The translations under genes were made by a program, and so were the position numbers. The notes below the pieces were generated by a model. The model ran no database searches and was not told where the DNA came from. It saw only the letters and a program-made list of their open reading frames with translations. From Saccharothrix sp. ALI-22-I (GTDB taxonomy: Bacteria > Actinomycetota > Actinomycetes > Mycobacteriales > Pseudonocardiaceae): a DNA stretch of 64,000 nucleotides. Positions 1-11,605 of this stretch are shown in pieces; within the stretch, counting starts at the first letter, position 1, and the number at the start of each line of letters is the position of its first letter. The stretch covers positions 1-64,000 of the forward strand of contig NZ_MTQP01000069.1 of assembly GCF_001984175.1 (NCBI RefSeq), given 5' to 3'.

Positions 1-210
1 ACCGCGGTAGCGCCAGATCGACCCGGGGCCGGCCTCGATGTCCTCGCGGCGGATCTTGCCGAAGTCGTAGGCCACTTCCAGCGGCCCGAAACACTCCATA
101 CAGGCGTACTCCGCGGCCAGCGGAGTCTCCTGCCCGCATTCACGGCACGACAGCGCACGCGCCGGCCCCAGGTCGAGCCCAACCCGGACAGCGCTCACCG
201 AAGAAGCCAT
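1..210 (-). CDS. thrC: Threonine synthase, N-terminal part (cut by window edge)
   Basis: Seventy codons are visible from an ATG at 210 reading off the left edge. The product begins MASSVSAVRVGLDLG and carries two CxxC pairs (C22/C25 and C37/C40) followed by FGPLEVAYDF. That zinc-ribbon-like lead is typical of actinobacterial threonine synthases, the PLP enzymes that turn O-phosphohomoserine into threonine in the cytosol. The PLP domain and active-site lysine lie outside the window, so the call rests on the N-terminus only. The gene is divergent from the cysCDN operon, with about 270 bp between them. Confidence 0.8.
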   Translation of the reverse strand, partial: MASSVSAVRVGLDLGPARALSCRECGQETPLAAEYACMECFGPLEVAYDFGKIRREDIEAGPGSIWRYRG

Positions 211-480
211 TCACAAAGCCCCCATCGATTGAAAACGGCACACAACACAAATGCCAGGGACTGGCCACGGCTTTGCTGGAGTCCCCCAGATGACGGGATT
301 CATGACAGCATCGGGAGGAGAGCCAGCTCTACCACCGAACGGGTGAATGTTCCACAGGGTGGACAGCCTTGACAGAGTCCTCTAACCTCCGAATCGATTG
401 CGGGTTCCCATAGGGATACGTTATGTGAACACCTTGTTCCGTGCGCGTTCCCGAACTTCCGAGAAAACGGAGGGGTTGCG
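211..480. promoter_or_regulatory. Divergent thrC/cysC intergenic region
   Basis: These 270 bp hold no convincing gene and must contain the promoters for thrC (minus) and cysC (plus). A TTGACA hexamer at 369-374 is a possible plus-strand -35 element, but I see no good -10 at the usual distance, so no promoter is assigned. The cysC ribosome-binding site GGAGGGG is at 469-475. Confidence 0.35.
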
Positions 481-1005
481 TTGGGCGTGACAGTCTGGTT
501 GACCGGATTGCCGAGCTCGGGCAAGTCGACGCTGGGTTCGGCACTTGCCGAACGATTCGGCACCGACCGGCGGGTTCAGGTGCTCGACGGCGATGTCCTG
601 CGCCGTGACCTGTTTCCCGAGCTGGGGTTCAGCAAGGACGACCGGGCCGAGAACGTCCGTCGCACGGGTGTCATAGCACGAATGCTGGCACGCCAGGGAG
701 CATTGGTCATCACACCGGTGATCGCCCCCTACCGGGCGGCCCGGGACGCGGTTCGCAAAGACCACGAGAACTACGGACTTCCGTATTTGGAAGTGTTCGT
801 CGACGCTTCTCCGGAAATTTGCGCACAGCGCGATGTCAAGGGTTTGTACGCGCGCGCGAAACGTGGCGAAATTACCGGTTTGACCGGCTTCGACGACCCA
901 TACGAACCACCTATTCAGCCGGACCTGCACCTGCGCACCGACCAACTTTCGGTGCAAGAGTGCGTAGACCGAATGGTCGAACTCAGTGCGAAATACGTAC
1001 GGTGA
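481..1005 (+). CDS. cysC: Adenylylsulfate (APS) kinase
   Basis: A 174-residue cytosolic kinase that phosphorylates adenosine 5'-phosphosulfate to PAPS using ATP. The P-loop GLPSSGKST is at residues 9-17, followed by FPELGFSKDDRAENVRRTG, APYRAARD and the C-terminal GLTGFDDPYEPP segment, all hallmarks of APS kinases; length is normal for a stand-alone CysC. The start is TTG at 481, chosen because GGAGGGG ends six bases upstream and the reading VTVWLTGLPSSGKST sits where the family begins. Its stop overlaps the GTG of cysD (GTGA), so translation is coupled. Here CysC is separate from CysN rather than fused as in mycobacterial CysNC. Confidence 0.93.
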   Translation: MGVTVWLTGLPSSGKSTLGSALAERFGTDRRVQVLDGDVLRRDLFPELGFSKDDRAENVRRTGVIARMLARQGALVITPVIAPYRAARDAVRKDHENYGLPYLEVFVDASPEICAQRDVKGLYARAKRGEITGLTGFDDPYEPPIQPDLHLRTDQLSVQECVDRMVELSAKYVR

Positions 1006-1910
1006 GCGCGGCAACCGGTGCGCTCCGGGCACTCGACCGCCTGGAGTCGGAGGCGATCCACATCTTCCGCGAGGTGGCGGGTGAGTTCGACCGGCCGGTG
1101 ATCCTGTTCTCCGGCGGCAAGGACTCCACCCTGCTGCTGCACCTGGCGGTGAAGGCGTTCTGGCCCGCCCCGGTGCCCTTCCCGCTGCTGCACGTGGACA
1201 CCGGCCACAACTTCGACGAGGTCATCGAGTTCCGCGACCGCGTCGTGGCCCACCACGGGCTGCGCCTGGAGGTCGCCCGGGTGCAGGACTACATCGACGA
1301 CGGACGTCTCGCCGAACGCCCCGACGGCACCCGCAACCCGCTGCAGACCGTGCCCCTGCTCGACGCCATCACCCGCCACAAGTACGACGCGGTGTTCGGC
1401 GGCGGCCGCCGCGACGAGGAACGCGCCCGCGCCAAGGAACGCATCTTCAGCCTGCGCAACTCCTTCGGCCAGTGGGAACCCCGCCGCCAACGCCCCGAGC
1501 TGTGGAACCTCTACAACGGCCGGCACCGCCCCGGCGAGCACGTCCGGGTGTTCCCGCTGTCCAACTGGACCGAGCTGGACGTGTGGCACTACATCGCCCG
1601 CGAGGGCATCGAGCTGCCCTCGATCTACTACGCCCACCGCCGCGAGGTCTACCTGCGCGACGGCATGTGGCTGGCCGAGGGCCCCTGGGGCGGGCCGCGG
1701 GAGGGCGAGACGCTGCTGGAGAAGACCGTCCGCTACCGCACCGTCGGCGACGGGTCCTGCACCGGCGCGGTCGAGTCCGACGCCGCCGACATCGCCACCG
1801 TCATCGCCGAGGTGGCGGCCAGCAGGCTCACCGAGCGCGGCGCGACCCGCGCGGACGACCGGCTCTCCGAGGCCGCCATGGAAGACCGCAAGCGGGAGGG
1901 CTACTTCTAG
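1002..1910 (+). CDS. cysD: Sulfate adenylyltransferase subunit 2
   Basis: Small, catalytic subunit of ATP sulfurylase (302 residues), making APS from sulfate and ATP together with CysN. The ATP-pyrophosphatase loop FSGGKDSTLLLHLA lies near residue 33, followed by LLHVDTGHNFDEVIEFRD and a C-terminal arginine-rich tail ending KREGYF, all family hallmarks. An open frame extends upstream of 1002, but homology begins at about SAATGALRALDRLESEAIH, so the GTG at 1002 overlapping the cysC stop was chosen. The next gene begins immediately after the TAG at 1908-1910, making a tight cysC-cysD-cysN operon. Confidence 0.93.
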   Translation: MSAATGALRALDRLESEAIHIFREVAGEFDRPVILFSGGKDSTLLLHLAVKAFWPAPVPFPLLHVDTGHNFDEVIEFRDRVVAHHGLRLEVARVQDYIDDGRLAERPDGTRNPLQTVPLLDAITRHKYDAVFGGGRRDEERARAKERIFSLRNSFGQWEPRRQRPELWNLYNGRHRPGEHVRVFPLSNWTELDVWHYIAREGIELPSIYYAHRREVYLRDGMWLAEGPWGGPREGETLLEKTVRYRTVGDGSCTGAVESDAADIATVIAEVAASRLTERGATRADDRLSEAAMEDRKREGYF

Positions 1911-3197
1911 ATGAGCGACCTGTTGAGGCTGGCCACCGCCGGCAGCGTGGACGACGGCAAGTCCACCCTGGTCGGCCGGCTGCTCTACGACACCAAATCC
2001 GTGCTGGCCGACACCCTCGACGCGGTGCACCGCGCCAGCGCCGACCGCGGCCTGACCACCCCGGACCTGTCCCTGCTGGTCGACGGGCTGCGCTCGGAAC
2101 GCGAACAGGGCATCACCATCGACGTGGCCTACCGCTACTTCGCCACCCCCAACCGCTCCTTCGTGCTCGCCGACACCCCCGGCCACGTCCAGTACACCCG
2201 CAACACCGTCACCGGCGCCTCCACCGCCCAGCTCGGCGTGCTGCTGGTGGACGCCCGCAAGGGCGTCATCGAACAGACCCGCCGCCACGCCGCCGTGCTC
2301 GCCCTGCTCGGCGTCCCCCGCCTGGTCCTGGCGGTCAACAAGATCGACCTGGTGGACTACGACGAGGTCACCTTCGCCCGCATCGCCAAGGAGTTCACCG
2401 CCCACGCCACCGCCCTGGGCTACGCCGAACACGCCGTGGTCGAGATCCCGGTGTCCGCGCTGGCCGGGGACAACGTGGTGGACAGGTCCGCCAACACCCC
2501 CTGGTACGACGGGCCGACCCTGCTGGAGCACCTGGAGACCGTGCCGGTCGACGCCGACCCGCACGACGCCCCGTTCCGCTTCCCCGTCCAGTACGTCATC
2601 CGCCCCCGCACCCCCGACCACCCCGACTACCGCGGCTACGCCGGCCAGGTCGCCGCCGGCACCGTCCGCGTCGGCGACGACGTGATCGTCATGCCTTCGG
2701 GGTTGCGCACCACCGTCACCGGCATCGACACCGCCGACGGCCCACTGAGAGAGGCCGCTGCGGGCCAGTCCGTCACTCTGATGCTCGCGCACGACGTGGA
2801 TATCTCACGCGGAGACCTTATTTCGACGACCGCCGCACCACCGAGAGTCACCGGCGAGTTCGAAGCCACCGTGTGCTGGCTGTCGGACAAGGCGTTGACG
2901 CCCGGCATGCGGGTGCTCGTGAAGCACGGAACCCGCACCGTCCAAGCCGTGGTCACGGAACTGCGCGCCCGCTTCGACGAACAAGACCTGTCCACCGTGC
3001 CGACACCCGGAACCCTGGTGCTGAACGAGATCGGGCGCGTGGTCGTGCACACCGCCGAACCCCTGCCGCTGGACGACTACACCGTCTCCCGCCGCACCGG
3101 CGCGTTCCTGGTCATCGACGCCGCCGACGGCAGCACCTTGGCAGCGGGCCTGGTAGGAGCCCCACTGCCGACCACGGAGGACCACCGCATCCCCTGA
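1911..3197 (+). CDS. cysN: Sulfate adenylyltransferase subunit 1 (GTPase)
   Basis: Large subunit of ATP sulfurylase, a translation-factor-like GTPase whose GTP hydrolysis drives APS formation by CysD. The 428-residue protein shows the G1 motif AGSVDDGKST near the start, G3 DTPGH, G4 NKIDLVD and two C-terminal beta-barrel domains. It ends at KIP-like residues DHRIP without an APS-kinase extension, in keeping with the separate cysC two genes upstream. The ATG abuts the cysD stop. No sulfite or PAPS reductase gene is visible, so reduction versus sulfonation as the main fate of the products cannot be decided from this window. Confidence 0.93.
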   Translation: MSDLLRLATAGSVDDGKSTLVGRLLYDTKSVLADTLDAVHRASADRGLTTPDLSLLVDGLRSEREQGITIDVAYRYFATPNRSFVLADTPGHVQYTRNTVTGASTAQLGVLLVDARKGVIEQTRRHAAVLALLGVPRLVLAVNKIDLVDYDEVTFARIAKEFTAHATALGYAEHAVVEIPVSALAGDNVVDRSANTPWYDGPTLLEHLETVPVDADPHDAPFRFPVQYVIRPRTPDHPDYRGYAGQVAAGTVRVGDDVIVMPSGLRTTVTGIDTADGPLREAAAGQSVTLMLAHDVDISRGDLISTTAAPPRVTGEFEATVCWLSDKALTPGMRVLVKHGTRTVQAVVTELRARFDEQDLSTVPTPGTLVLNEIGRVVVHTAEPLPLDDYTVSRRTGAFLVIDAADGSTLAAGLVGAPLPTTEDHRIP

Positions 3198-3761
3198 CGC
3201 TGACGCCGAGGGGGTGGCCGGTGCCGCCAACTGCTGGGCCTGCGGTGCGACCTGGTTCCACCGGCTCTGCCAGCTCACGTCGTTGGCCATGTAGTAGATC
3301 GTGCGGGTACCGGGGATGGAGAACCTGATGGGCGCCGACAGCGCGCCACCGCCCTCCGGCGGGAAGCCGAAGTTGTGCATGTACCCCTGCGCCGTTCCGG
3401 GCGCCACCCCGTAGGACCGGTTCACCACCGTGGCCAGCTCGCTCTGCTTGGCGGTGCGGCTGAAGTCGGTGAGGAACCGTCCGCGTTGGAACCACACCAG
3501 GTCGTACTCGTACGGCGAGTCGAAGAACGTGCCGTCGGCCGTCGGCCTGGCGTAGAAGGCGCGGACCTCCGACACGAGCCTGCCCTCGTCGGCCGTGACC
3601 TCGTCGCCGAGATCCGCCGTGTACAGCCCGTCGAAGGTGTTGCTGATGAGCCGGCCGTCGATCACGTACCCGCTCGGCACGGAACGCACGAACCCGGCGC
3701 TGGCCGTCCGGCTGCGCGCCTCCGGGTACGGCCGGGTCGGGGCGTGCGGGGACCAGGTCAC
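3198..3761 (-). pseudogene. Unidentified gene remnant between cysN and katG
   Basis: The minus strand encodes protein-like sequence of about 185 residues, including SGYVIDGRLISNTFDGLY, SPYEYDLVWFQRGRFLTDFS and GTRTIYYMANDVSWQSRW, with codon use like its neighbours. No start with a ribosome-binding site is visible at the 5' end next to the katG terminator, and at the 3' end the frame has no stop but runs on into the antisense of cysN to 2805. I therefore read it as a fragment that has lost both ends, although an intact gene overlapping cysN cannot be excluded. I do not recognise the family; the aromatic-rich composition and the Ala/Pro/Ser-rich end suggest a secreted protein, which is inference. 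Confidence 0.4.
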
Positions 3762-3791
3762 TTCATGATCAGCGGGTGAGGCGCCGATCGG

Positions 3792-3826
3792 CGTCCAGGT
3801 CGGCCGACGCGCGGCCGACCTGGACG
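3792..3826 (-). terminator. katG terminator hairpin
   Basis: A perfect 15-bp stem, CGTCCAGGTCGGCCG (3792-3806) pairing with CGGCCGACCTGGACG (3812-3826), closes a 5-base loop seven bases beyond the katG stop. There is no clear U-tract, as is usual in GC-rich actinobacteria. Confidence 0.8.
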
Positions 3827-3832
3827 TCGGGA

Positions 3833-6528
<2,696 letters not shown>

Positions 6529-6535
6529 GGTTGGC

Positions 6536-6565
6536 AGTCTTACTCAATTTCTGGAATCAATCAAG
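6536..6565 (-). promoter_or_regulatory. furA-katG promoter/operator
   Basis: On the minus strand the sequence TTGATTGATTCCAGAAATTG followed by AGTAAGACTG matches the AT-rich motif known for actinobacterial furA-katG operons (TTGACT..ATTCCAGAAA..GAGT). A -35 TTGATT at 6559-6564 and -10 TAAGAC at 6537-6542 are 16 bp apart. The -10 starts only 9-14 bp before the furA ATG, so the transcript is probably leaderless or nearly so. Confidence 0.75.
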
Positions 6566-6648
6566 TTAAAGTTGGATGTCCTCGACCGCACGCGCCGCTT
6601 GACTGCTCGTGGACTGATCATGGTCGATCGTGCGCACCTCCGCCACAC

Positions 6649-6674
6649 GGAGAGTGATCGCTCGATCACTCTCC
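6649..6674. promoter_or_regulatory. Perfect 26-bp palindrome upstream of the ABC exporter
   Basis: GGAGAGTGATCG (6649-6660), a CT spacer, and CGATCACTCTCC (6663-6674) form a perfect 12-bp inverted repeat. It lies about 110 bp upstream of the ABC-transporter start and 120 bp from furA, and looks like an operator for a dimeric repressor whose gene is not adjacent. Confidence 0.6.
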
Positions 6675-6782
6675 ATGCGCCGCGAACAGTCGACCCCCGC
6701 CACGCGCCGCCGAGCGATATTCGATCGCTGTCACCCCGTCCGCTGCGGCAGCATGAGCACCGGTGCCCCCGGAGGGAGTCGG

Positions 6783-8690
6783 ATGGTCGCGCCAGGGTCG
6801 GAGAAGAGTTCGGCGGAGGGTTCGGAAAAACCGGTCAACAACCGCAAGAAAGCGGTCCTGCTCGCCCTGCGCCTGTACGGCAGGGAGTTACGCCGCCACC
6901 GCTTCCTCGCCGTCGGCGGGCTCATGCTGCCCGCGTTGGGCAACACGTTCCTGTACTACCTCGCGCCGCTGGCGGTGGGCGCCCTCGCGGGTCGGCTCGC
7001 CGGAGGTGGCGACACCGGTCTCACCACCGTGCTGCCGTACCTGCTGGCCTTCAGTGGCCTGATGCTGTTCGCCGAACTGCTGTGGCGCATCGGCATGCAC
7101 TGCGTCAACCGCACCGACGCGTACGGGATCGAGCACCTGTCCGTCTTCGGCATGGACGCGCTGCTCGGCAAGGACGCGGCGTTCTTCCACGACAACTTCG
7201 CCGGATCGCTCACCAAGCGGGTGCTGAGCTTCGCGTCGCGCTTCGAGGAGTTCGTCGACACGCTGGCGTTCAGCATCTTCGCCAACCTCATCCCGCTGGC
7301 CTTCGCGTGCGTCGTGCTGTGGAGCTACGACCCGCTGCTGGTCGTGGTGCTGCTCGGCCTGATCCTCCTCACGGGATTCGTGGTCGCGCCGCTCATCCGC
7401 CGCCGCCAGCGCCTGGTCGCCGAGCGCGAGGCCGCCTACGCGCGGGTGTCCGGCCACGTCGCCGACACATTGATGAACATGGAGACCGTGCGGGCGTTCG
7501 CCGCCGAGGAGCGCGAGAGCGCGGAGCACCGCAGCCGTGCCGCCGAGAGCCGGACGTTGGCGCTGCGTTCGTGGGACTACGGCAACCTGCGCATCGACAC
7601 GATCGTCGCCCCGCTGAACGTGCTCACCAACGTGCTCGGCCTCGCGATCGCCGTCGGGGTCAGCGGCGGGCTGAGCGTGGAGGCGATCGTGGTGACGTTC
7701 GCGTACTTCTCCAACGCGACGCGGATCATGTTCGAGTTCAACCAGATTTATCGGCGCTTCGAGAGCACGCTCACCGAGGCCGCCCAGTTCACCGAAGTGC
7801 TGCTCGACCCGCCGACCGTGCTCGACCCGGAGCACCCGGAACCGTTGCGTACCGCGGATTCCCGGGTCCGGTTCGACCGCGTGGTGTTCGCGCACGACGG
7901 CGGCAAGCCGCTGTTCGCCGGGCTGGACCTGGACATCCCGGCAGGCACGCGGATCGGGCTCGTCGGCCGCTCCGGTGGCGGCAAGACCACGCTCACCCGG
8001 TTGCTGCTGCGGCTGATGGACATCGACGAAGGCCGCATCCTCATCGGCGGACAGGACATCGCGCGCCTGCGCCAGACCGACCTGCGCAGCCTGATCGCGT
8101 ACGTGCCCCAGGACCCGGCCATGTTCCACCGGACGTTGCGCGAGAACATCGCCTTCGCACGGCCGGACGCGACCGACGCCGAGATCCGCCGCGCCGCGAA
8201 CGCCGCCCACGTCACGGAGTTCGCGGACGCGCTGCCCGACGGGTTCGACACGATGGTCGGCGAACGCGGTATCAAGCTGTCCGGCGGACAGCGGCAACGG
8301 GTGGCACTGGCCCGCGCGATCCTGCGCGACGCGCCGGTCCTGCTGCTGGACGAGGCGACCAGCGCGTTGGACTCGGAGAGCGAAGTGCTGGTCCAGGAGG
8401 CGCTGTGGCAGCTCATGGAGGGCCGCACCGCGCTCGTCGTGGCACACCGGCTGAGCACGGTCGTGCGGATGGACCGACTGATCGTGCTCGACCAGGGCCG
8501 GATCATCGAACAGGGCGCGCACGCCGAACTCCTCGACGCCGACGGGGCGTACGCGAAGCTGTGGCGCCACCAGTCCGGCGGCTTCCTCGACGAGACCGCA
8601 TCCGACGAGCCGGTGCCTGACGAGCCTGCGTCCGACGAGCCTGCGTCCGACGGACGGGGCGCGGTGGGCGCGAAGTCGTTCCGAGCGTGA
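6783..8690 (+). CDS. ABC transporter, fused membrane and ATP-binding domains
   Basis: A 635-residue half-transporter of the exporter type. Residues about 25-310 form the six-helix membrane domain, the rest the nucleotide-binding domain with Walker A GRSGGGKTTL, Q-loop YVPQDPAMFH, signature LSGGQRQR, Walker B VLLLDEATSALD and the H-loop VVAHRLST. Start: ATG at 6783, because GGAGGGAG (6771-6778) sits at ideal distance; an in-frame ATG at 6753 has a weaker site. The C-terminus carries short acidic repeats (DEPVPDEPASDEPASDG), unusual for the family. It would act as a homodimer or with a partner not present here. Substrate unknown; the 26-bp palindrome upstream suggests specific control. Confidence 0.88.
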   Translation: MVAPGSEKSSAEGSEKPVNNRKKAVLLALRLYGRELRRHRFLAVGGLMLPALGNTFLYYLAPLAVGALAGRLAGGGDTGLTTVLPYLLAFSGLMLFAELLWRIGMHCVNRTDAYGIEHLSVFGMDALLGKDAAFFHDNFAGSLTKRVLSFASRFEEFVDTLAFSIFANLIPLAFACVVLWSYDPLLVVVLLGLILLTGFVVAPLIRRRQRLVAEREAAYARVSGHVADTLMNMETVRAFAAEERESAEHRSRAAESRTLALRSWDYGNLRIDTIVAPLNVLTNVLGLAIAVGVSGGLSVEAIVVTFAYFSNATRIMFEFNQIYRRFESTLTEAAQFTEVLLDPPTVLDPEHPEPLRTADSRVRFDRVVFAHDGGKPLFAGLDLDIPAGTRIGLVGRSGGGKTTLTRLLLRLMDIDEGRILIGGQDIARLRQTDLRSLIAYVPQDPAMFHRTLRENIAFARPDATDAEIRRAANAAHVTEFADALPDGFDTMVGERGIKLSGGQRQRVALARAILRDAPVLLLDEATSALDSESEVLVQEALWQLMEGRTALVVAHRLSTVVRMDRLIVLDQGRIIEQGAHAELLDADGAYAKLWRHQSGGFLDETASDEPVPDEPASDEPASDGRGAVGAKSFRA

Positions 8691-8889
8691 AGCACCGCGC
8701 CGGCGATCCGATGTGGATGATCCGGTACGTGGATTCACCGTAGGGACACGCGCTCAGGGCCGCCTGGGTTTACACACCCGGTCAGCCCACCGCGGCCGAC
8801 GTGCCGACAGTGCTCGCGGAGTTGGAGCCCGAGCCACCGTCGGCGAGTCGGCCCTACGCCCCTGAAGACCCGTGGGGCCGTCCGTCGAG

Positions 8890-10060
8890 TCAGGCCGGCC
8901 GAGTGGGTGCTGTGGCCGAGCGGTCGGCCGCGCGGTAGCGGGCCAGGACGTCCTCGCGGAGCAGTGCGCCGAAACCGGCTGCCTGGAGGCGCAGGCCGAG
9001 TTGCGGTTCGGTCAGGCCGAGGTGGGCTGCGGTGGTGCCGAGGTGCCAGTCGTTGGCCGCGAGGGGTGGTGAGCAGGTGTCCTCGGCGGACCTGGGCCTC
9101 GGAGAGCCGGAAGGTCTTCAGGTACGCCGTGCGGCCGTCGCGGTCGGTGATCAGTTCGCCGATGTGGTTCTCCTGCTTGAGGCGGAACGGCGGCAGGAAG
9201 CGGGACAGCGCGTAGTCGCCCATCCGGTACACGCGGCCCATCGCGTAGCTCTCGCCCAGCAGCCCGTCAGCCATCGCGGTGTCGTGGAAACGGGCCCACT
9301 CCGCCTGCTGCCGGACCGCCGCCGCACGCAGGTCGGCCATGGTCTCCACGTCGTCGGGCAGGCGCACGGGGAACTGCGGCACGGGCATCGCCAGCGTCGC
9401 GTAGTGGTGGACGAGCTCGCCGTACAGGTCCCGCACGAGAGTGGCGTGCAGCGCGCGGTAGTCGTCCGGGTGGGGCACGACGAACGCCGCGGCCAACGCG
9501 TCGGCCACGTACACCAGCACACCGCACTGGTCCGGGTGGATCTCGAAGACCTTCAGCGCGTCCGCCAGGCCCTCGACCTCGGCACCCAGGTAAGCCTCCT
9601 CCACGCGCGGCGACAGCCCGTGGCGGACGGCGCGCTGCGACCACTCCTCCCACACGATCTCCGGGCCGCCGAAGTGCAGTGCCAGGTACCCCTCGATCGC
9701 CATGTGCATGGGCAGGAACCGCAGTCGGTTCCGGTCCACTCGACGGGCCATCCGGCGGTGGAAGTGCAGCCTCATGCCGTGCGCCGGCGGCTTCCGGTGG
9801 TCCGCGCTCCGCTTCATCTCGGTGCCGTACGCCGCGACCGGGGTGTCGTCGTCGGTCCACGTCGCCACGAAACCGTGCGGGATGTAGGACACGTAGTCCG
9901 TGCGCCGGTCCACCCCGACCAGGCCGAGCTCGTCCCCGTAGACCTTGGCGTGCAGCCGCAGCCCGGTGATCGGCTCGTCCCGGGTCAACGGCACGAGCCG
10001 GACGCCACCCCACACCTGCGCCGGCCCGGTGGTCAGCCCCGTGAGGTCGAGCTTCACCAT
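8890..10060 (-). CDS. ARPP-2-like protein, apparently frameshifted near the C-terminus
   Basis: Translation from ATG 10060 (GGAGG upstream) gives VKLDLTGLTTGPAQVWGGVR, YVSYIPHGFVATWTDDDTP and further conserved-looking sequence that I recognise as the ARPP-2 family; its biochemical function is unknown to me. The ATG overlaps the stop of the vWA-like gene (TGATG), so the two are coupled. At a run of four G at 9063-9066 (C on the coding strand) the frame turns into low-complexity RGQRLAPRHHRS and runs to 8735. One base out of frame the expected ending continues, LAANDWHLGTTAAHLGLTEP through LREDVLARYRAADRSA, to a TGA at 8890. So there is one extra C, or two missing. It could be a sequencing error, a real mutation or slippage. 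As-read span would be 8735-10060. Confidence 0.7.
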
Positions 10061-11463
10061 CACCGTTCCTCCAGGAACCGGGCCACCCGGTCGTCGAAGT
10101 GCGCTTGCAGCTCGGCGAAGCCGGTGGTGCCCTCGGTGAACCGGGCGAACTCCACCAGCGCCGGCACGTCCTCGGCATCGCGCACACCGACCGTCGGCAC
10201 GGCCGGGGACAGCCGCTTCGCGTCGAAGTCGGCCGCGTCGTACACCGGGTTGAGGTGGACCGCGCCCACTCGGCGTTCGGGGTCGAGCCTGGCCCGCCAC
10301 ACCCGCAACACCTCCGAGGCGAGCCCGTACGGCGCGTTGTCCCACCCGTCCGACACGATCAGCAACCGGTCCGGCGCCTGGTCGAGGGCGTCGAGCACCC
10401 GTTCGCCCAGCGGCGTCATCCCGTACGGGTAGGCCAGCAGGGCGTCGGTGCGCCCGGACGTCCACAGCGGGACGTACTCGGCCGCCAGCTCCGCCAGCAG
10501 GTAGTGGCAGGCGAGCGCGACCGCGAGCGGCCGGCGGCGCTTCTGCGCGGACCCGAACGCCGAGAAGCTGTCGTCCAGCACGGCCGCGACCCGTCCCCAC
10601 GCGCCCGCGTCCCGCCCGGCGGCCCGGACCGCTGCCGCACGCAGCGCGCCGGTCAGCTCGGCGCGCCGCTCGACCCGCTCGGGCACCGGCAGGGCGAGCA
10701 CGTACGACGCGAGGCGCGTCAACGGCATCGACCCGAGGTCGACGGCCACCGCGGCGTTGCCGCGCCGGGCGGATTCCTGCACCCGCAGCCGTTCCAGCCG
10801 GGTCATCCGGGGCGCGATGCGCTTGAGGAACGTCGCCCGGTCGATCCGGTGCTTGGCGGCGAAGCCCTCGGCCACCGTGTACGGCAGTTCGTAGACCGAC
10901 GAGTGCTCGTAGTGCGCCTTCCGCCACGTCTCCAGGATCGGGGTGTCGTACCGGCGGTGGTTGCCCGACGCGAACAGGAACGTGCCCAGCTCGCCGTCCG
11001 GCGCGACGTGCGCGTGCCGCAGCGCGCGCTTCAGGCCGGTGCGGTACTTCACCGCGTCGAACGCCGGGTCGGGACGGCCCACGACCCAGTCGCGGATGAT
11101 CGCGCGGGTGCGCCGGTTGTTCACCCGCGCCCGGCGCAAGGCGCGGAACAGGTCGTACACGCGCTGGGGCGGCAGCGCGCGCAGCCGCCGCGCGATCAGC
11201 TCGCCCTCGACCCGCCGCTGCGCCGCGGTGGCGTCGCCGGTGGTCTCCAGCAGCTTGCGCACGATCAGCGCGGCGTTGTGGTCGTTGATGTCCAGCGCGA
11301 GTGCCGCGGCGTACAGGTCGCGGTAGTTGCCGATCATGTAGTCGTGCAGGAAGTCCAGCGACAGCCGCTGGTCGTCGGCTCCGCCGTGGAACTCGCGCTG
11401 TGCGGTGGACGTGATCGCCGCGTTGATGAACATCAGCATGTCGTCGGCGGTGATGGCGTCCAT
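10060..11463 (-). CDS. vWA-like domain protein (Ro/TROVE-like architecture)
   Basis: A 467-residue soluble protein. The first 250 residues are helical with many arginines (RALPPQRVYDLFRALRRARV and similar), and the C-terminal half resembles a von Willebrand A domain with MIDAS residues: DDSFS (DxSxS), a threonine in YGMTPLGER, and the aspartate of IVSDGWDNAP. Helical repeats followed by vWA is the layout of Ro60/TROVE RNA-binding proteins, but I cannot confirm homology to that domain. ATG at 11463; the stop overlaps the ATG of the ARPP-2-like gene. Coupling of the two suggests they work together, perhaps in RNA quality control or stress response; this is inference. Confidence 0.65.
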   Translation of the reverse strand: MDAITADDMLMFINAAITSTAQREFHGGADDQRLSLDFLHDYMIGNYRDLYAAALALDINDHNAALIVRKLLETTGDATAAQRRVEGELIARRLRALPPQRVYDLFRALRRARVNNRRTRAIIRDWVVGRPDPAFDAVKYRTGLKRALRHAHVAPDGELGTFLFASGNHRRYDTPILETWRKAHYEHSSVYELPYTVAEGFAAKHRIDRATFLKRIAPRMTRLERLRVQESARRGNAAVAVDLGSMPLTRLASYVLALPVPERVERRAELTGALRAAAVRAAGRDAGAWGRVAAVLDDSFSAFGSAQKRRRPLAVALACHYLLAELAAEYVPLWTSGRTDALLAYPYGMTPLGERVLDALDQAPDRLLIVSDGWDNAPYGLASEVLRVWRARLDPERRVGAVHLNPVYDAADFDAKRLSPAVPTVGVRDAEDVPALVEFARFTEGTTGFAELQAHFDDRVARFLEER

Positions 11464-11605
11464 GCGTCCCTGCTCCGGGGGTGGGTGGGCGCCGGCCGGG
11501 GAGTGGGGGCACGATCAGCGAATCATCGCTTCAGAGGCGGGTTCCGGAAGTCGCACCGAAGTCCCGCGGCCGGCCGGGTCACCCTAGCAATCACCAGACA
11601 GGTTC

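Noticed and set aside
369-397. TTGACA as a cysC promoter
   Set aside because: No acceptable -10 at 16-18 bp; not assigned.
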